Part shown: piece by piece, positions 34,671 to 45,661 of the stretch
How the letters are laid out: every line of letters starts with the position of its first letter
Numbering within the stretch: the stretch's first letter is position 1
DNA from: Culex pipiens pallens
Taxonomy: Eukaryota > Arthropoda > Insecta > Diptera > Culicidae
Length of the DNA: 64,000 bases
Direction of reading: 5' to 3'
Assembly: GCF_016801865.2 (NCBI RefSeq)
Contig: NC_068939.1
Location: forward strand, 42,137,114-42,201,113
Translations under genes and position numbers: made by a program
The notes under the pieces: generated by a model
The model's database searches: none
Told to the model about the DNA's origin: nothing
Seen by the model: the letters and a program-made list of their open reading frames with translations, nothing else

Positions 34671-36829
34671 CAGGGTTGTTACGGACGGCGCGGATCGCGC
34701 GGATGGCGCGTTTCGCGCGGATAGCGCGGATCTGGCGCGGATTTGCTGGCTAATTTTGCTCAGGCGCGGATTTCGCGCGGATGGCAATTTTGATAAATAA
34801 ATAGCTAGAATTACTGTCACGTTATTAAGAAAAATATTATCAAGAATTGCGAGAATATGTTTTTTTTCCATTGAGTGCAATTTCAATTTCTTATTAATAG
34901 ATTTTTTTTCTGAAAATGTTTATTTTCGAAAAATTAAGATGTAAGATTACGTAGAGATTATTTTTTAAATTTATGGTTGAGAAATTCCTAAATAAAATTT
35001 CTACTACACTTAACTAATTTCTCAATATATCCGGCTCTGAATATGTAATTTCTATTGAATTTGAGTAATGTTTTTTACCTTATTTATTTTTAATTTTATA
35101 GTGGATATATTCAATTTGCCTTTGAATTTTAGATGGGATTTACCCGTAGAAATATTTTTTCTAAATTTAAACATTCTTGGCAAAAAATAAAAAGATCAGA
35201 ACATTCAAAAATTAATGCTTCATCATTCAAAATTAAAATTTCAAAAATTCGAAACTTTTTTTTATATTTTAATAGTTTTTTTTAATTTCGAATTTCAAAA
35301 GTTGAAATTAAAAAAATTCGAAATTTCTAAATTCAGAGTTTTAAAAATCTGAAATTCAAAACCCCAAAAAAATAAAAAATCCAAAATTCAAAATTTAAAG
35401 AAAAATTCAAAATTAAAAAAATCAAAATTAAAAAAAAATCAAAATTCGAAAAGTAAAAAAAAAATTAAATTCAAAACGATTTTGCAAACAAACAAAAAAC
35501 GGAAATCTAAAAAATCTCAAATAAAATTTAAATTCTTAAATTCCTAAATTCCTAAATTCCTAAATTCTTAAATTCTTAAATTCTTAAATTCTTAAATTCT
35601 TAAATTCTTAAATTCTTAAATTCTTAAATTCTTAAATTCTTAAATTCCTAAATTCTTAAATTCTTAAATTCTTAAATTCTTAAATTCTTAAATTCTTAAA
35701 TTCTTAAATTCTTAAATTCTTAAATTCTTAAATTCTTAAATTCTTAAATTCTTAAATTCTTAAATTCTTAAATTCTTAAATTCTTAAATTCTTAAATTCT
35801 TAAATTCTTAAATTCTTAAATTCTTAAATTCTTAAATTCTTAAATTCTTAAATTCTTAAATTCTTAAATTCTTAAATTCTTAAATTCTTAAATTCTTAAA
35901 TTCTTAAATTCTTAAATTCTTAAATTCTTAAATTCTTAAATTCTTAAATTCTTAAATTCTTAAATTCTTAAATTCTTAAATTCTTAAATTCTTAAATTCT
36001 TAAATTCTTAAATTCTTAAATTCTTAAATTCTTAAATTCTTAAATTCTTAAATTCTTAAATTCTTAAATTCTTAAATTCTTAAATTCTTAAATTCTTAAA
36101 TTCTTAAATTCTTAAATTCTTAAATTCTTAAATTCTTAAATTCTTAAATTCTTAAATTCTTAAATTCTTAAATTCTTAAATTCTTAAATTCTTAAATTCT
36201 TTAATTCTTAGAAGAAAATATTTAAAATATTGGAAATGCAAATTGTTTCGGAATGAAATTTTAGTGAGGAATTCTCGATTCAATTTTCAAAAGGTCCTAT
36301 CTGCATAGGAAACCCATGAGGGATAGGTTGTTTTGAAAATTTAATCTAGAATTTAGAATACAATCTGTATTAAAATTTATAGATTTTGAATTTTTGAGAA
36401 TTTCGAAATCTTAAATTTATTCATATTAAAATTTTAGATTTTGGTTTAAGAGCTTATATTTTTGAAGTTAAATTTCATTTATTAGATTTTTAAATTTTGT
36501 TTATATTGGTTTATAATTTTCAATTTTGTTTATATTGGTCAAAATTATTGTAGTATCCCTCTGATTTGCAAAAAGATTTTTTTTGTGACACTTTTCTTGA
36601 CGTCTCTTGAGGTATTTTTTAAAAGGATTTTTTGCTTTCATTCCTTCAAACATAAAACGAGTTTCATTTTTTTATCAAATACTTTCTGTATTAGTTTTTT
36701 TCTTTGGAAATAACATTTCTTGAATGTGGTCGCGATTTTTTTTATATGGCGCGGATTTCGCGCGGATTGAGGTTTCGGTCGGCGCGGATTTGGCGCGGAT
36801 TTTATTTCGACTTTCCCGTAACAACCCTG
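34671..36829. mobile_element. hAT-like nested element, right arm copy, 2159 bp
   Basis: The ends CAGGGTTGTTACGG and CCGTAACAACCCTG are flanked by CTTATG (the complement of CATAAG) on both sides. It matches the left-arm element 28305-31805 except for a much shorter octamer array and a few substitutions (for example near 36716 against 28418). Its presence at the same unit in both arms shows that it inserted before the arms were duplicated. Confidence 0.85.
35531..36211. repeat. (AAATTCTT)n octamer satellite, 0.68 kb
   Basis: About 85 copies, the complement of the AAGAATTT array in the left arm. Near-perfect apart from edge variants (CCTAAATT near 35543-35567 and 35648). Confidence 0.97.
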
Positions 36830-38739
36830 CTTATGGTTCCGCAAATGTCCACTTATCGGAAATCCCCGGGGCCTCCGGCCACTCCAGGTAGTGGCCACTA
36901 CTGCCAAAATGTCAAATTTCATGTCCAGTATCAAAATCCCTAGAGTTTGATACCCATATTGCCCCAACTCTTATGGTTCCGCAAATGTCCCCCTATCGGA
37001 ACACCCCCGGGGCCTCCGGCTACTCCAGGTAGTGGCCACTACTGCCAAAATGTCAAATTTCATGTCCAGTATCAAAATCCCTAGAGTTTGATACCCATAT
37101 TGCCCCAACTCTTATGGTTCCGCAAATGTCCCCCTATCGGAACACCCCCGGGGCCTCCGGCTACTCCAGGTAGTGGCCACTACTGCCAAAATGTCAAATT
37201 TCATGTCCAGTATCAAAATCCCTAGAGTTTGATACCCATATTGCCCCAACTCTTATGGTTCCGCAAATGTCCACTTATCGGAAATCCCCGGGGCCTCCGG
37301 CCACTCCAGGTAGTGGCCACTACTGCCAAAATGTCAAATTTCATGTCCAGTATCAAAATCCCTAGAGTTTGATACCCATATTGCCCCAACTCTTATGGTT
37401 CCGCAAATGTCCCCCTATCGGAACACCCCCGGGGCCTCCGGCTACTCCAGGTAGTGGCCACTACTGCCAAAATGTCAAATTTCATGTCCAGTATCAAAAT
37501 CCCTAGAGTTTGATACCCATATTGCCCCAACTCTTATGGTTCCGCAAATGTCCCCCTATCGGAACACCTTCCGGGGCCTCCGGCCACTCCAGGTAGTGGC
37601 CACTACTGCCAAAATGTCAAATTTCATGTCCAGTATCAAAATCCCTAGAGTTTGATACCCATATTGCCCCAACTCTTATGGTTCCGCAAATGTCCCCCTA
37701 TTGGAACACCCCCGGGGCCTCCGGCTACTCCAGGTAGTGGCCACTACTGCAAAAATGTCAAATTTCATGTCCAGTATCAAAATCCCTAGAGTTTGATACC
37801 CATATTGCCCCAACTCTTATGGTTCCGCAAATGTCCCCCTATCGGAACACCCCCGGGGCCTCCGGCCACTCCAGGTGGTGGCCACTACTGCCAAAATGTC
37901 AAATTTCATGTCCAGTATCAAAAACCCTAAAGTTTGATACCCATATTCCCCCAACTCTTTCAGTTCCGCAAATGTCCCCTTATCGGAACATCCCCGGGGC
38001 CTCCGGCCACTCCAGGTGGTGGCCACTGCTGACAAAATGCCAAATTTCAGGACCAGTTTCAAAATCCCTAAAGTTTGATACCCATATTGCCCCAACTCTT
38101 ATGGTTTCGCAAATGTCCCCTTATCGGAACATCCCCGGGGCCTCCGGCCACTCCAGGTGGTGGCCATTACTGCCAAAATGTCAAATTTCATGTCCATTAT
38201 CAAAATCCCTAAAGTTTGATACCCATATTGCCCCAACTTTTATGGTTCCGCAAATGTCCCCCGATCGGAACACCCCCGGGGCCTCCGGCCACTCCAGGTG
38301 GTGGCCACTGCTGACAAAATGTCAAATTTCATGACCAGTATCAAAAACCCTAAAGTTTGATACCCATATTCCCCCAACTCTTTCAGTTCCGCAAATGTCC
38401 CCTTATCGGAACATCCCCGGGGCCTCCGGCCACTCCAGGTGGTGGCCATTACTGCCAAAATGTCAAATTTCATGTCCAGTATCAAAATCCCTAAAGTTTG
38501 ATACCCATATTGCCCCAACTCTTATGGTTTCGCAAATGTCCCCTTATCGGAACATCCCCGGGGCCTCCGGCCACTCCAGGTGGTGGCCATTACTGCCAAA
38601 ATGTCAAATTTCATGTCCAGTATCAAAATCCCTAAAGTTTGATACCCATATTGCCCCAACTCTTATGGTTCCGTAAATATCCCCTTATCGGAACATCCCC
38701 GGGGACTCCGGCCACTCCAAGTGGTGGCCACTACTGCCG
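36830..38739 (-). repeat. 141-bp minisatellite, right arm, ~13.5 units
   Basis: Mirror of 26403-28304 but not unit-for-unit identical. A variant unit with CCACTTATCGGAAATCCCC appears twice here (about 36850 and 37270) and once in the left arm (28270). A small insertion, ACACCTTCCGGGG, is unique to 37565. This implies unequal exchange or conversion inside the right array after duplication. Confidence 0.95.
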
Positions 38740-39592
38740 AAATGTCAAATTTGTCAAAGAGAGAGCAGCTTTCTGTGTAGCTGTGGATTCCGTCACCCCT
38801 CGCGTCCTTCCTTGGTTCCGTCCCGCAGTCTCCATGGCAACACGATGCACGAAATCCGGCCGCTTCCTCAACCCGGATGGGAAGGACAGGTTCAAACTAA
38901 TTCGTGTGGAAGAATTTGCCGGGTGAGAGCAGCTACCTCGAGCTGTGAAATCCGTCACCGGTTTGGGGGAGCGGGGTGAAGGCAGCTCGCCGAGCTGTGA
39001 AATCCGTCACCCCGCGCGTCCTTCCTTGGTTCCGTCCCGCAAAATCTCCATGGCAACGTCGTCCGATCGTGGATTCCTCGTGGCTGGTTTCCTCCTCGGT
39101 CCCGCATCAGCAGCAGCAGGAGCTCCTTCCAGGTCGGCGTCCAAAATTGATTTGACTTGATTTTGGATCGGCACTTCCTTTTATATCAAATCGTTTTGGC
39201 GTTTGGCGAAGCAGCAGCACAAAAGGAATAAATCGCCAAATTGTGTCAAGGCCAAACGCAAGCAAGGCTTTGGGGCGGAGTCAAGAGAGAGAGAGAGTGT
39301 GCGCGTGTGTGTGTTGTGTGCGTGCTTGCTTGCTGTGTGGAAGCAGTTTTATTAATTTAAACTCAGTTTTTAAGTGCTTCAACTAAATTTCATGGCCATT
39401 AATTAGGTATAGTAAGAAAGCTTGAAATCTCCCCTTTCGTTTGGTGGGTACCACTTTTACGTGTGTTGAACAGGAGTTGAGATATTATTGTTGCAAATCT
39501 TGCAGTCGCGTTTAATTTCTTTTCGTTACATTTCGCTCCGCGAAATTTTGGATTGCTACCCTGTATAGAGCCCTAAGACGAAGTTCTTCGTC
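38740..39592 (-). other. Outer leader of right arm with inward TATA-like site
   Basis: Complement of 25544-26402. The TATA-like CCTTTTATA lies at 39177-39185 and faces the array on the minus strand. The purine/pyrimidine run GAGAGAGAGAGTGTGCGCGT (39287 onward) is the mirror of the left CA/CT tract. The arm ends with the hairpin GACGAAGTTCTTCGTC at 39577-39592. Confidence 0.85.
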
Positions 39593-39596
39593 AAAA

Positions 39597-40363
39597 GCTT
39601 TTTTTCAATAGCTTTATCTTCTATTTGATTTTGATTTCGGGTGTTTTAAAAACATAATGATTAACTCTTGGTCCAATGTGCAACATACTATATAATTGTC
39701 TTTAAATTATTTCATGGACAATTATCTAAACTCCCGTTTCTTTTAGGTCGCATTCTATATTAATGTTTCTCGCAGCAAGGATTTCTGACCAGTTAGAATG
39801 GTGTTACCAGGATTTCTGAAAATTTTGTTACTGGTTGCTTATAATTTCCCGGAATAACTTGGATGTACCAGAAAATACTAAGAATTAGACTAATTTTATT
39901 TAAAGTATTAATTATATCTAAGGATTACCTAATGCTGACAACCGGGTTTCGTAGATATTTTAACTGTCAGTCTAATAATGCAATTTAATTTGGTGATTAC
40001 AATTAACCAAGAATCAATATTTTATTGAAATAAACTTACACAAATGATTGTTACCTGCTAAAATTATACAATAGGGTGGGTACGTTTTTCAAAAAGTTCT
40101 CGGATCAAGTTTTAGTATGGTTCCCCTTGTAGGGCATGCCCATAGGGACTTTCATGCCAAATATCAGCTCATTTGGTTGTAAACTGGTTGCGCGCATCAG
40201 GGTTAAAGTTTACATGGGAATTACTATGGGAAATTGGAACTTTTTGTTTAAACGCTCCTACAGGTCTGGGAAAATCACGCGCCAACTTCTGGTATGGTTA
40301 GGGCTATGGGGAATGGTCTGGAGAACACTTTTCCCGAAGAGAGCATATGGATTCGTAGTCCCT
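39597..40363. other. Unassigned, with a possible MITE end at 40076
   Basis: AT-rich to 40075. At about 40074, TAGGGTGGGTACGTTTTTCA resembles a TA-flanked MITE start, but no matching right end is visible. A 107-codon frame at 40136-40459 spans this and the next repeat and has no domain. Confidence 0.4.
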
Positions 40364-40770
40364 AGACCTGGCGCATCGGCAAACAATCCGATGTCTCCGG
40401 AGTCAACGTTTTTCCCTCAAAAAGCATCATTTTTTTCTCAGCATGCTATGAAAGCTTGATGAACACCGCGACGCCATACGTCAGGCAGCTACCACGTGGT
40501 TGAAATATTTGCACAAAAATACAAATTTGTTATGCATAGATTCTGAATTCGACTAAATAATATCAGGATTACTCTAAATGATCATTTTCTAGTTAAAAGA
40601 AGGTTTGCAATAAAATATTCCGGCCGTTTCTCACACACGTGGTAGCTGTCTGCCATATGGCGTCGCGGTGTTCATCAATCTTTCATAGCATGCTAAGGAA
40701 AATGTGATGCTTTTTGAGGGAAACCCGTTGATTCCGGAGACATCGGATTGTTTGCCGATGCGCCAGGTCT
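40364..40770. mobile_element. Foldback element, ~407 bp
   Basis: Arms of about 135 bp (40364-40499 and 40634-40770) pair AGACCTGGCGCATCGGCAAA with its complement and continue through CCGATGTCTCCGGA, AGCATGCTATGAAAG and GGTAGCTG to CCACGTG. The loop is AT-rich. No target duplication is clear. Confidence 0.85.
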
Positions 40771-41559
40771 TATTTAATTTTCCTTTAAAAATCGATTAAA
40801 TTTTGTTCGAAAGTTGATGATACCATTCGAAATGTGGATTACATTATTATTCTCAAGATCAAAAGCCATTTTGAGTATCCAACATTTCTGCATGCCTTCA
40901 CATTTTTTGAAATTGAAAAAAAATCGTTGAATCATGGTTAAACCTCTGTTTGACTTGATCCGAAGTCATATGACGCATGTAGACATGATGATTGTTGGTC
41001 AAGTAAAATCACCAAACCAAAATATTCTATACTTGTAATAAACATATTCTAACAAAAAAATTATTTGAATTATCTTAACTTCTAAAATTGTATCTAAATT
41101 TTACTTAATGCCAAAGAATCAACAAATAAAAACATGACAATGTTTGCAACATCTTTAAATTGTTTAACATGCAAAACAAAACTTGAAAAGTTTTTTTTAA
41201 AGTTAAATTGAAACATTGAGCAATCCCCTCGAATTTCGGAATTTGACTTTATTTGCATTTTGTTGATTTAGCTCAAACTTTGTGGAGGTATTCCCTGTAT
41301 GTCATTGGTTTACCCATACTTGCTACGAATTTTTATGTCACTTGAATAAACATCAATTTTCTAAAATTAATTTTTATTTATTTTTCAATTGTTTGGGGGC
41401 AAAAAAATCCAATAGAAATCTTTTCTGAACATTGTTTTGCCATTTTTTAATAAAATGCATCATTTTCAAGTTACAGTCTTATCAGTTCTTATCCTTAATT
41501 AAAGTTAAAATAGGAAAGCTTCGATTTTTTAAAACATCGTTGTTCGGTTCTGATAATAT
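40771..41559. other. AT-rich spacer with a dispersed-repeat copy (41210-41345)
   Basis: 41210-41345 has 'gctcaaactttgtggagg' and 'gtttacccatact', the family at 6780-7500. No gene is seen. Confidence 0.45.
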
Positions 41560-41622
41560 TTTTTGTCAATTACTTAGCAATTTAAATTTATCTAATTTAA
41601 ATTGCTAAGTAATTGACAAAAA
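41560..41622. repeat. Perfect 29-bp snapback hairpin, 5-nt loop
   Basis: The arm TTTTTGTCAATTACTTAGCA continuing to 41588 pairs perfectly with 41594-41622 around TATCT. The arms are unusually perfect for such AT-rich, otherwise decayed DNA. Confidence 0.9.
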
Positions 41623-41649
41623 TATATTTCTGATAAAAATTGATAAAAT

Positions 41650-41792
41650 TAACTTTTCTAAGTGTCATCCAATTGTTCACGCTCCATACAAAAAAAAAAG
41701 ATTTTTATTGTAATGCAAATTGTCCACGATTGGGGAGGGGGGGTCTGAAATTTCAAAAAAGTGTCCACGTGGTTTATGGACGGTCCCTTTAT
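41650..41792. mobile_element. CCACGTGG-family MITE copy, one end clear
   Basis: The right end CCACGTGGTTTATGGACGGT matches the end of the MITE at 23512-23678. The middle shares 'ccatacaaaaaaaa' and 'attgtccacgat'. The left end is diverged. Confidence 0.65.
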
Positions 41793-42133
41793 TGAAAACG
41801 CTTTTGCATTTTTGCTGAAATCCATCAAAATCTGAGATTTTTTTATGAAGGTCAGTATGTTCTTAGTTTGAGAGAATGTACAGAAATAGCACCCCCAAAA
41901 AACTGTACAAGATTCCACCGGCACAAACTCATCAACTCAATCTTGTTCGCAAGTTCATGATCCGTGAAAAATTTGCACGCTTCCGATTCAATTCCTCACC
42001 GACCGGGACTTTTCCCCGTCAACAGGGGAGGGGAATCACCATAATTGAATTAGGCCAAGAGCATCTCCGACGGATCAGCAGTTCTTTTAACCCCTCGGGA
42101 TTATGTCGCTTCTACCGGATGTGTTATGCTGCT
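41793..42133. other. Unassigned; GC-richer frame 41876-42166
   Basis: A 96-codon plus frame ends inside the next transposon. No domain is seen. Confidence 0.3.
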
Positions 42134-42138
42134 TCTAT

Positions 42139-43508
42139 CACGGTGCTCAAAATACCGTTATTATGAAAAAAAATATGCACTCCAAGATTTTGGGGTCTAT
42201 CGATTCCTTACACCATAGCGCATCTCTGTGCAAAAAATAAAAACATTCGCTGATGTAGTTTTCGAGATATAGCCCTTTTAAGATGTTACATCCGATTTTT
42301 AATAAGAAAACCAATACAATCAATACAATTTCAGTACTTTAAAGAATATGCATTTCGAGATAATGATGTTTTTTGCTTCATATGACTGTCAAGTATCTCT
42401 GGGCCAAGTTTCAGAAGGTTTGCTGATGTAGTTCTCGAGATACAGCCATTTTAAAATGTTATTTCCGATTTTTTCAAAGAAAATCCATGAAATCAATTTA
42501 ATTTCAGCATTTTAAAGAATATGCATTTCGAGATAATGATGTTTTTTGCTTCATATGACTGTCAAGTATCTCTGGGCCAAGTTTCAGAAGGTTTGCTGAT
42601 GTAGTTCTCGAGATACAGTCATTTTATAGTGTTATTTCTGATTTTTTCAAAGAAAATCCATAAAATCAATACAATTTCAGCACTTTAAAGAATATGCATT
42701 TCGAGATAAAGGTGTTTTTTGCTTCATATGACTGTCAAGTATCTCTGGGCCAAGTTTCAGAAGGTTTGCTGATGTAGTTCTCGAGATACAGCCATTTTAA
42801 AATGTTATTTCCGATTTTTTCAAAGAAAATCCATAAAATCAATACAATTTCAGCACTTTAAAGAATATGCATTTCGAGATAATGATGTTTTTTGCTTCAT
42901 ATGACTGTCAAGCATTTCTGGGCCAAGTTTCAGAAGGTTTGCTGATGTAGTTCTCGAGATACAGCCATTTTAAAATGTTATTTCCGATTTTTTCAAAGAA
43001 AATCCATAAAATCAAGAAATATCAATGGTTGTATCTCGAGAACTACATCAGCAAACCTTCTGAAACTTGGCCCAGAGATACTTGACAGTCATATGAAGCA
43101 AAAAACATCATTACCTTGAAATGCATATTCTTTAAAGTGCTGAAATTGTATTGATTTCATGGATTTTCTTTGAAAAAATCGGAAATAACATTTTAAAATG
43201 GCTGTATCTCGAAAACTACATCAGCAAACCTTCTGAAACTTGGCCCAGAGATACTTGACAGTCATATGAAGCAAAAAACACCTTTATCTCGAAATGCATA
43301 TTTTTTAAAGTGCTGAAATTGTATTGATTGTTTTGGTTTTCTTATTAAAAATCGGATGTAACATCTTAAAAGGGCTGTATCTCGAAAACTACATCAGCGA
43401 ATGTTTTTATTTTTTGCACAGAGATGCGCTATGGTGTAAGGAATCGATAGACCCCAAAATCTCGGAGTGCATATTTTTTTTCATAATAACGGTATTTTGA
43501 GCACCGTG
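42139..43508. mobile_element. Transib-like foldback element with internal 173-bp tandem repeat, 1370 bp
   Basis: The termini are CACGGTGCTCAAAATACCG and its complement. Perfect 5-bp target duplications TCTAT lie at 42134-42138 and 43509-43513. CACGGTG ends plus a 5-bp duplication match the Transib pattern. The left side holds four direct 173-bp units (AAAGAATATGCATTTCGAGA at 42341, 42514, 42687 and 42860). After a switch near 43020 the same unit runs inverted for about two copies. No transposase is present. Confidence 0.85.
42180..43018 (+). repeat. 173-bp tandem units inside the Transib-like element
   Basis: Units share AAAGAATATGCATTTCGAGA, CTTCATATGACTGTCAAGTA, GGCCAAGTTTCAGAAGG and GCTGATGTAGTTCTCGAGAT. 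The inverted counterpart occupies 43019-43450. Confidence 0.9.
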
Positions 43509-43513
43509 TCTAT

Positions 43514-44818
43514 GCTATCTGTCTGTGTGGTGGAAACCGACGGCGGAAAGTTGTTGAATTCGATTATTTCCGGATCGTTGTTTTTTGCTTGTTTTCCCAA
43601 ACCGCGTCGCCGCCGCCGCCGTCATGTGGAGGGTGGAAATGTGTTTTAAGGGATGGAAATTAAAATGTTTTAATGCTCTCAATGACACTAAACATTTAGC
43701 GAGCGTTTGACTTGGGTGGAGCGTCATTATCCATGGAACATTATGCAATTTTTCATGAGTTGGTGGTAGTTGGTTGGATTCGTGGGAACGTTATTTCTTG
43801 AAATGATTTAGAATTTTCAATTTTATCTGTTTCAATTTCCTTTTTCGTGTTAACTAAGCTTAAAACCTTGCTACTACCCACTGATCAACTCGCAGAAGCA
43901 AGAATTTGCACACCAATTTTAATCTTTTACAAAATAACAGCATGTCCACGGGACAAACTTGGGGAAACCGTTCCGCAAAACTCCAGTTTGCAGGTTAAAC
44001 CAATTTTCCCACAGAGCTCCCGGTTCACCACGGTGGAAAATTGTTACACAAAAAGCTCACCCCCCAAACTGCTCTGTGTTGGTCCGAAAATCTCCCAGCT
44101 TGCAGGTCTTGTGTTCGGTTTTTGTTTGGCAGACTGCTGCCTGATGGCACTTTTGGCACCCACCGACGAGCTGCAACCAACCATCCTCGCCTAAGGTGAT
44201 TATATGGAAAATAATATTACAATTTTGTGCGCTTGTACCAAGGCGGGTTGTTCTGAGATTACGTGTATAAATAAGGAATTTACTTCACGCTTTGTAAACT
44301 GAAAATTTCTATTTTAAATAGATTCATCGGAAAGAAATAAAATAAAACTACAAAATTACAACGTTGTTTATGGAACACCCCCAACCGACACGCAGGACGG
44401 TGCGCTCAGTGGGAACTCTCGCGATGGCCGGGCACCCTGGCGAAATTCTAATGTTTTCCAATTTGGCCCTATGAATACGTAATGAGACTACTTTATTTAT
44501 CACATTGTACAACAACTTGCTTCCACCTCTCAAGCGCGACCTCTATAATACCGCAAATACAAGGTTGCCGGAGGCCAGCACAGATTCCGCCCATTCCGAC
44601 GCCCAAGGACGGCGTCATTTCTCTGGAACACTGGATTATGGGCACCTCGAGCGAAATAAACCTCCCCCCGAACGGGAATAATAAAGTAAAAACAGTGCTG
44701 CTGGCTGGTTTGGAGAATATATTTATGCAGATTGTTGTGCGACGTCATACAAGCTTGAGGGATGTGGATATGATAAAGTGTACCAGCTTCGAACAGCTTA
44801 TGGAAATGTTACATGTTG
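43514..44818. other. Unassigned; GC-richer with several open frames
   Basis: Frames at 43467-43649, 43847-44194 (115 codons) and 44482-44925 (147 codons, running into a MITE) lack recognisable domains. A CGCCGCCGC run lies at 43609-43620. A gene cannot be excluded, but I cannot support one. Confidence 0.3.
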
Positions 44819-44820
44819 TA

Positions 44821-45564
44821 GGGGAAGGTGGGGCAAGACGACCATATGGGGCAAGAGGAACAATCGCTCGTACGGCCGTAATTTTTACAATTTTGATTAT
44901 TTCCAGTATGAGGAAATGTTGCTAGCAATGCAATTAGCTGATTCTACAACCACATAACCGCCAAAACGACGTAAACGCCACGGAGCATAAGATTTAATGA
45001 AGTTTTTTTACAAACCTTTATTTTCTTATAATATTTGGAAAGTACAAAATAAGACTTTGGGTTCGTTTTAAGGCTCATTTTATCAAAATGCAATTTTTCC
45101 TAGATCAGTAGTGTCCCTACCAATGACTTGCACCTATTATAAAGTATGATTTAACTTTTGGTTATATTTGTTGAGAGCTTTTAAAAAAATTGTTCAGGTG
45201 GGGCAAGTGTACCATATGGATTTTTAGTATGGAAAAAAATACGAATTGCTGCAACAACATATTTTATTGGGAAATAAATACATAAACGTACTTAATAACT
45301 GATAAACAATTGTTTAAAAAAATGTCCATACAAAATATAGTGATATTATGAAAATTTCCTTTTTTTCATCTAAGTAATAATCTTTTTCGTAAAAACGATC
45401 AAATTGTTAGTAAAATAATATTCTTTAATCTAAAAATGAACGAAACGTTTAAAATACATCCTTATCTGATGTATCTAAGTGATAACAGATCAATTGTCAG
45501 CAAATTAACATGTTTTTTCATGCATTGTTCCTCTTGCCCCAACGGGTTGTTCGTCTTGCCCCAC
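44821..45564. mobile_element. MITE, GTGGGGCAAGACGA family, 744 bp
   Basis: The left end GGGGAAGGTGGGGCAAGACG and the right end CGTCTTGCCCCAC are inverted and flanked by TA (44819-44820, 45565-45566). A second inner pair is TGGGGCAAGAGGAACAA and TTGTTCCTCTTGCCCCA. The right end lacks the outer six bases present on the left. A further GTGGGGCAAGTGTACCATAT word lies inside at 45198. No transposase is seen. Confidence 0.85.
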
Positions 45565-45661
45565 TAGTTGAGTAGAACATACGGAAAATAAAAAAAATTA
45601 AAATCATTTTTTTGCATAAAAAAGCAGGATTTTTTGAAAACTTGTTCTATCAAAGTCTTAG

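Larger units (their letters stand above)
25540..39596. repeat. Giant inverted repeat (palindrome), 14 kb
   Basis: The left arm 25540-32500 (6961 bp) is the reverse complement of the right arm 33975-39596 (5622 bp) around a spacer of 1474 bp. The order is identical in both arms: outer hairpin GACGAAGAACTTCGTC, TATA-like site, GC-rich leader, 141-bp minisatellite, hAT-like insert, two more minisatellite units, then an AT-rich segment ending in CCGAAGTTCTTCGTC plus ~40 bp. Nearly all the length difference comes from the octamer satellite. Arms differ by scattered substitutions (for example near 25739 versus 39392, and 25868 versus 39262) and by a rearranged minisatellite unit. They are therefore similar but not identical copies. 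No target duplication is evident outside. Confidence 0.95.

Noticed and set aside
44482..44925. 147-codon plus frame as a gene
   Set aside because: About a quarter of it lies in the MITE that starts at 44821, and the remainder has no recognisable domain.
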